NCBI RefSeq assembly: GCF_031755915.1
Contig: NC_083382.1
Coordinates: 12,783,001-12,847,000 of the forward strand
DNA length: 64,000 bases
Source of the DNA: Ziziphus jujuba
Lineage: Eukaryota > Streptophyta > Magnoliopsida > Rosales > Rhamnaceae
Reading direction: 5' to 3'
Under the pieces are notes generated by a model that saw only the letters and a program-made list of their open reading frames with translations, did no database searches and was not told the DNA's origin. Positions 60,020-64,000 of this stretch are shown here, piece after piece; the stretch's first letter is position 1; every line of letters begins with the position of its first letter. The translations under genes were made by a program, and so were the position numbers.

Positions 60020-60730
60020 AAAAAGTTTTTACCACTGTAAAAATTGAGTGCCTAAAGCATGCAATAGTTGATGGATTATCCAAAGCAATAAATTTCCTTG
60101 AAGCTCCCATCTCTTGCCTAATTAATTTAACGTCAACAAAGTCAATAATATTGACAGCGAAAAGAATCCAAACACCATTGAGTGTGCTTCAATGCCTGAA
60201 AATGACCTGTTAGGCACATGAAATGGTTTTTCTATGCTTATCTGATTCCTCGTATAACATTCTGTTTATTGAATATACAAATCCCTTCACAAGGAATTAC
60301 AATAGAATTGCCTAAATCTATTCACTACAGTTTTTTTTAACGCAGTAGTGGGACATTGGAGATATAGATCATGAATGAATATGATATTATGGAATTCAAC
60401 ATACTAGTCCAAATGCCTAAGAGCACCAGAACTAGAAGCAAACCCTTCCCTTCAAGATTTCAAATCTTGCCGGTAATTAAAGAAATATATTTTTGTTGTT
60501 TCAGGCCAGTGAGATCTTTTGTGTGAGCATAGAAGTAGGCTACTTATGTATTATTGTTTATGATCTAAAGGGTGGGAAGTTTAAGAATGTTGTTGTGTTT
60601 GAGGGGATGCCTAAGGGGCTTCAGACTGCTGTTCATATGGGAAACTTCAATTACATTTGGTACTTTTTATTAGAGCATGTGACTTCAAAAAATTATGAAC
60701 TTTCTTTCCCAACTAAGTTTTCACATTGAA
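60020..60730 (+). pseudogene. F-box pseudogene with the F-box domain deleted
   Basis: The upstream block at 60085 (TTTCCTTGAAGCTCCCATCT) matches that of the intact gene, but then jumps within about 50 bp to the middle of the coding region (AGCGAAAAGAATCCAAACAC, equivalent to 58124). The F-box itself is gone. Stops follow (for example at CCTGTTAGGCACATGA, 60207-60222). A second internal deletion joins the region of CCTAAATCTATTCACTAC to the GGGACATTGGAGATAT region (60311-60362), and the C-terminal segment EGMPKGLQTAVHMGNFN is still readable at 60602-60652. It is not translatable as an F-box protein. Confidence 0.85.
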
Positions 60731-61117
60731 ACAAACTTGTAAGAATTGCATCCATGGGTTTTGTATTGCTCTAGATCACTTGAATTGCTCATCTTCAAGG
60801 ATTCTCACCAAGTTCAAACCAGAAATGTGAAAAATAAATAAATAAATTTACCCTGTTTTCCAGTAAGCTAACTTCATGCTGGTTTCTAATAAGGCTGGTC
60901 TTTGGGGTCATGATGAAAATGCAATTAAGTTTAAAAAAAAAAGATTTTAACATAATGACCTTTTAAATTTGAAAATTTGTTTGATATGGAATTTGAATTT
61001 AGATTTTAATTTTATTTTCTTTAAATAAACAACTAGAATGTATTATATATTTGAAAAGAAAGATAGAAAATGAAATAAAAGTATTTGTTTTTATCAGATG
61101 TGCGATTTAATATTTTC

Positions 61118-61148
<31 letters not shown>

Positions 61149-61276
61149 GGGAAAGATAAATGAGGCAGCTTGTAGCTACAGAAACTAAAAATTATTTAGT
61201 TTAACTATAGCTATATGGTTACCAAACATCAGAGTCTATATTACAACAACCTGCCCGTCTTCCTTATTAGAAAACC

Positions 61277-62560
61277 ATGAACTACTCAGACGTGAAACAC
61301 AGGGTAAAAGAAGAAGAAGCAAGAACAATAAGCAAGAAGAAGAAGATGATGAAGATGAAGCAGGAAGAGCAAATGGATTAATGGAAATTCTGCCTTGAGA
61401 ATCAAACTTGACATAATTATTTCATCTCTACTGCAATCCAAGCATGTATGCAGTGCTTGGAGCATGCTAGCACAAGATCCTAACCTCGTTGATTTACGAA
61501 ACTACCATACAGCACGCAACAACATTATCGATTCATGCCTCATCTTTCACTCTAATTATCCCATCAGAAACCAGCTCTACTTTTTAGATTTCCAATCTCA
61601 TTATAATAACAGCAGCAGAAAAAGAGACAGTGAAGAAAATCCAAACACCATTCTGTGCTTCAATGCCTGAATTTGAAGTGGTAGGCTCAAGCAATAGTTT
61701 GCCATGCTTATCTGATTCATTGCAAAATGATTCCCTCTGCATATACAATCCTTTGACAAACGATTAAAGGGAACTTCCTAAGTTTATCCAGCACAAGAAG
61801 CAAGAAAAGGCGATAGTTGGAGTCCGTTTTCGCTTAGAAACCAAGGAATACAAGGTTGTGAAGATCAACTACTATTGGAAAGACTACCATGGTGGTGTTC
61901 CCCCCAATGATTATATAGCATCTGTTCGGCGAACAGATTTTCAGATATTCACTCTGGGAAGCTCACCAAGGACGAGTGTGAAGGACCCATATGACTTCTT
62001 TTGCCAATGGCCGGAACAGGTCTCGGTTAATGGAAGATTCCATTGGCTTACTTGGTGTCCAAGTTATACTCCGGTTATTATCTCTTTTGATCAGATGAGA
62101 AATTCAGAGGGTTGGTCCAAAAAACAGATGATGAGGGCTTGAGGAAGACCTATTATCATCTGGTAGTGCTGAGAGGTTGTCTGGCTACAGTTTTCCATTG
62201 TAGAAATGGGAAATTGGAGATATGGGTAATGTAGGAATATGATGTGGAGGAGTCATGGGTAAAGGAATTCGGCATACCAAACCAAATGCCTAAGGAACCA
62301 AAGCTAAAAGTAAAATATTCTTGAAGATGTCGAACATTGATGGTGACGGATTTCGTGTTTTATGCCTCCTGAAGAACAGTGAGGTTTTGTTGGAGTAGAG
62401 ATGTAGTTTGCTTGTTGTTTATGATCCAAAGCCTGGAAACTTTTAAGGAACTTGTGTTTCAGGGCTTGCCTAAATGGTTTAGGACTACTGTTCATGTGGA
62501 AGCCTCAGTCAAATCTATACCCTGTTCATGTGGGAAGCCTCAGTCAAATCAGTACCCTTG
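61277..62560 (+). pseudogene. F-box pseudogene with frameshifts and stops
   Basis: It has a start codon at 61277 and a Lys/Glu-rich N-tail like the intact copies, then frameshifts inside the F-box (LPHEIILDIL became LP-stop at about 61396). Segments in other frames remain clear: CSAWSMLAQDPNLVDLRN (61452-61505), SCLIFHSNYPIRNQLYFLDF (61530-61590), NDYIASVRRTDFQIFTLGSS (about 61908-61967), QWPEQVSVNGRFHWLTW (about 62005-62056), and near the end GLPKWFRTTVHVE. Damage is spread along the whole length. The 3' end runs into short tandem repeats at 62490-62615. Confidence 0.88.
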
Positions 62561-62615
62561 TTGGTAGTGTAACTTCCCACAGTCAAATCAATACCCTTGT
62601 TGGTAGTGTAACTGT
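62490..62615 (+). repeat. Short tandem duplications at the F-box pseudogene 3' end
   Basis: AAGCCTCAGTCAAATC occurs at about 62501 and 62536 (35-bp period), and TCAAATCAGTACCCTTGTTG / TCAAATCAATACCCTTGTTG at about 62545 and 62584 (39-bp period), two overlapping local duplications. Confidence 0.8.
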
Positions 62616-63482
62616 TTTAAGTTTTCTCACTGGAATAAACTATGTATTTTTCACTGGTTTATGTATTGGTCTCTCTTAATTTTAAGGTACATGTAATAGT
62701 GAACTCCCCATTATCACTACTGGTCAGCTTCAAACTACAAACGAGAATTGTTAAATTCTTATCAGAATGTTTCCCTGTTTTCCAATTTTCTAAGATCGCG
62801 TTGGTTCTTACTAATACTTTGTGAAATATTTCATCTTTCTAAGTGTTTATCAGTTGAAGCTGCATCACATACTTTTGGTATGCATCCACAAATCTGATCA
62901 GGGGTTACATATTTTGGAAGTAATGATGCACGTTGCTTACCTCAGAGCATATTCCCTGACCCCACCAAGCCACACCGTAAATACAAAAGCAAGTAAAACA
63001 AATAAATATATATATATATATATATATATTTTGTGAAGAAGATAAAACACTATTGGTTTGTGATTTTAAAAGCCAACATGGATATAGAAACTGCATAGGT
63101 CTTTACAAATACATAAGACGTAAATAAAATACTGATTTTTCAATATTTAACCCCCAAAAAAAAAAAAAAAAAAAAAAAAACTGAACAGAGACTTTTCTTG
63201 TTGTGGGCCTTCAAACCATTGACAAATATAAACACAATCATGTGGCTATTAAATGTTAATGCTCATCTCAACGGTGTCGTTTTCGAGGTAACACTAACCG
63301 AAAGGAACAAACTTTTTTTTTTTATTGGCAGTATTATGTATTTAAGTCATTAATGGACCCCATCCAACACTATTTCCTTGCAGTTTCCGTCGCCTTTAAG
63401 ATGTTAGCCTCCATATTCTTATCAAATCCTTTTTTTTTAACTTTACCTTCTTCACACATCTAAACCTCCTCCCTTCTTAGCC
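62616..63482. other. Spacer and upstream region of the last F-box gene
   Basis: No gene is seen. There is a (TA)n run at 63007-63028 and poly-A at 63156-63180. ACGGTGTCGTTTTCGAGG at about 63271 is a motif style common in plant promoters. The block TATTTCCTTGCAGTTTCCGT at 63371 matches the upstream block of the other F-box copies. Confidence 0.5.
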
Positions 63483-64000
63483 ATGAAGTCAGACTGTGAA
63501 ACACAGCGCAAAAGGAGGAACAAGCAAGAAGAAGAAGATGATCATGGATTAATGGAAAGCCTACCTCATGAAATTATCCTGGACATACTTTCAAGGCTTC
63601 CCTTTTCATCTCAGGTGCAATTCAATTATGTATGCAAAGCTTGGCGCAAGTTGGCACGACATCCTAACCTTCTTGACCTGCAAAACTCACACAAAGCAGC
63701 AGACAACAACAACAACAATCTATGCCTCATCTTTCACTGTGACTATCCAATCAAAAACTATCTCTACTTCGTGGATTTCCCTTCTGAATATCACAGCAGC
63801 AACGATAAAGTCACAGTAGTGAAAAGGATCCACATACCATTCTGTTCTTCAATGCCTGATTTTGTCATGGTAGGCTCATGCAATGGTATGCTATGCTTAT
63901 CTGATTTCTTGTTCAACAATTCTCTCTATGTATACAATCCCTTCCTAAGGGATTACATAGAACTGCCTAAATCTATTCAGTACCCAAATCAAGAGGTGGT
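63483..64000 (+). CDS. F-box protein, N-terminal part (cut by right edge)
   Basis: An open frame from ATG 63483 to the window end, 172 residues with no stop. The N-tail (MKSDCETQRKRRNKQEEEDD) resembles that of the gene at 57774. The F-box reads LPHEIILDILSRLPFSSQVQ, NYVCKAWRKLARHPNLLDL. The start of the associated domain follows with NNLCLIFHCDYPIKNYLYF, MVGSCNGMLCLSD and LYVYNPFLRDYIELP, ending at SIQYPNQEVV, which aligns with SVHYPNQDVV-type sequence in the first copy. About 40% of the expected length is present and undamaged, so it is probably a second functional member of the array. Confidence 0.9.
   Translation, partial: MKSDCETQRKRRNKQEEEDDHGLMESLPHEIILDILSRLPFSSQVQFNYVCKAWRKLARHPNLLDLQNSHKAADNNNNNLCLIFHCDYPIKNYLYFVDFPSEYHSSNDKVTVVKRIHIPFCSSMPDFVMVGSCNGMLCLSDFLFNNSLYVYNPFLRDYIELPKSIQYPNQEV

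Noticed and set aside
1..64000. tRNA, rRNA or snRNA genes
   Set aside because: No cloverleaf B-box with a matching acceptor stem, nor rRNA-like stretch, was noticed by eye; a tRNA scan would settle it.

Overview
The window is nuclear DNA of a flowering plant, most likely a eudicot. Genes have many introns with GT-AG borders, non-coding DNA is very AT-rich and full of (AT)n microsatellites, and the recognisable genes are plant families: an MO25-like scaffold, an organellar threonyl-tRNA synthetase, pollen-type exopolygalacturonases, the karyogamy protein GEX1 and F-box proteins with an F-box-associated domain. Gene content would fit Rosales, but the species cannot be fixed from the sequence.

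Layout. 1-1461 (-): 5' part of an MO25-like gene, running off the left edge. About 1,960-23,650: two tandem copies of a block carrying a threonyl-tRNA synthetase (ThrRS) gene followed by an exopolygalacturonase (PG) gene. The first copy has a wrecked ThrRS (2361-7199), invaded by a 2.3-kb foldback element, and an intact PG (10494-12043). The second copy has an intact ThrRS (16079-20423) and an intact PG (22044-23547); an RNase H-like relic and a non-autonomous hAT element lie in its 5' part. 25511-27804 (+): a complete six-exon GEX1 gene. 30383-40483: a 10.1-kb hAT transposon with terminal inverted repeats and an 8-bp target duplication. It contains a 2-kb ATT-rich array with roughly 300-bp higher-order periodicity, a decayed BED/hAT transposase and a 3.0-kb solo-LTR-like insertion with a perfect 5-bp target duplication. 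41103-44223: two truncated Copia relics facing each other tail to tail. 44.2-57.7 kb: mostly gene-poor, with one small conserved plant gene (52450-52773, -) and two MITEs. 57774-64000 (+): an F-box cluster with one intact gene, two pseudogenes and a fourth member cut by the right edge.

The genes do not form a pathway. PG and GEX1 families are typically expressed in pollen or gametes, so their adjacency is suggestive, but nothing in the sequence proves co-regulation. The main interest is structural: a traceable segmental duplication with opposite fates for its two ThrRS copies, a nested hAT/LTR history readable from target duplications, and three families of palindromic elements. Exon borders were read by eye from splice motifs and protein conservation. 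Identities given as approximate were not computed.
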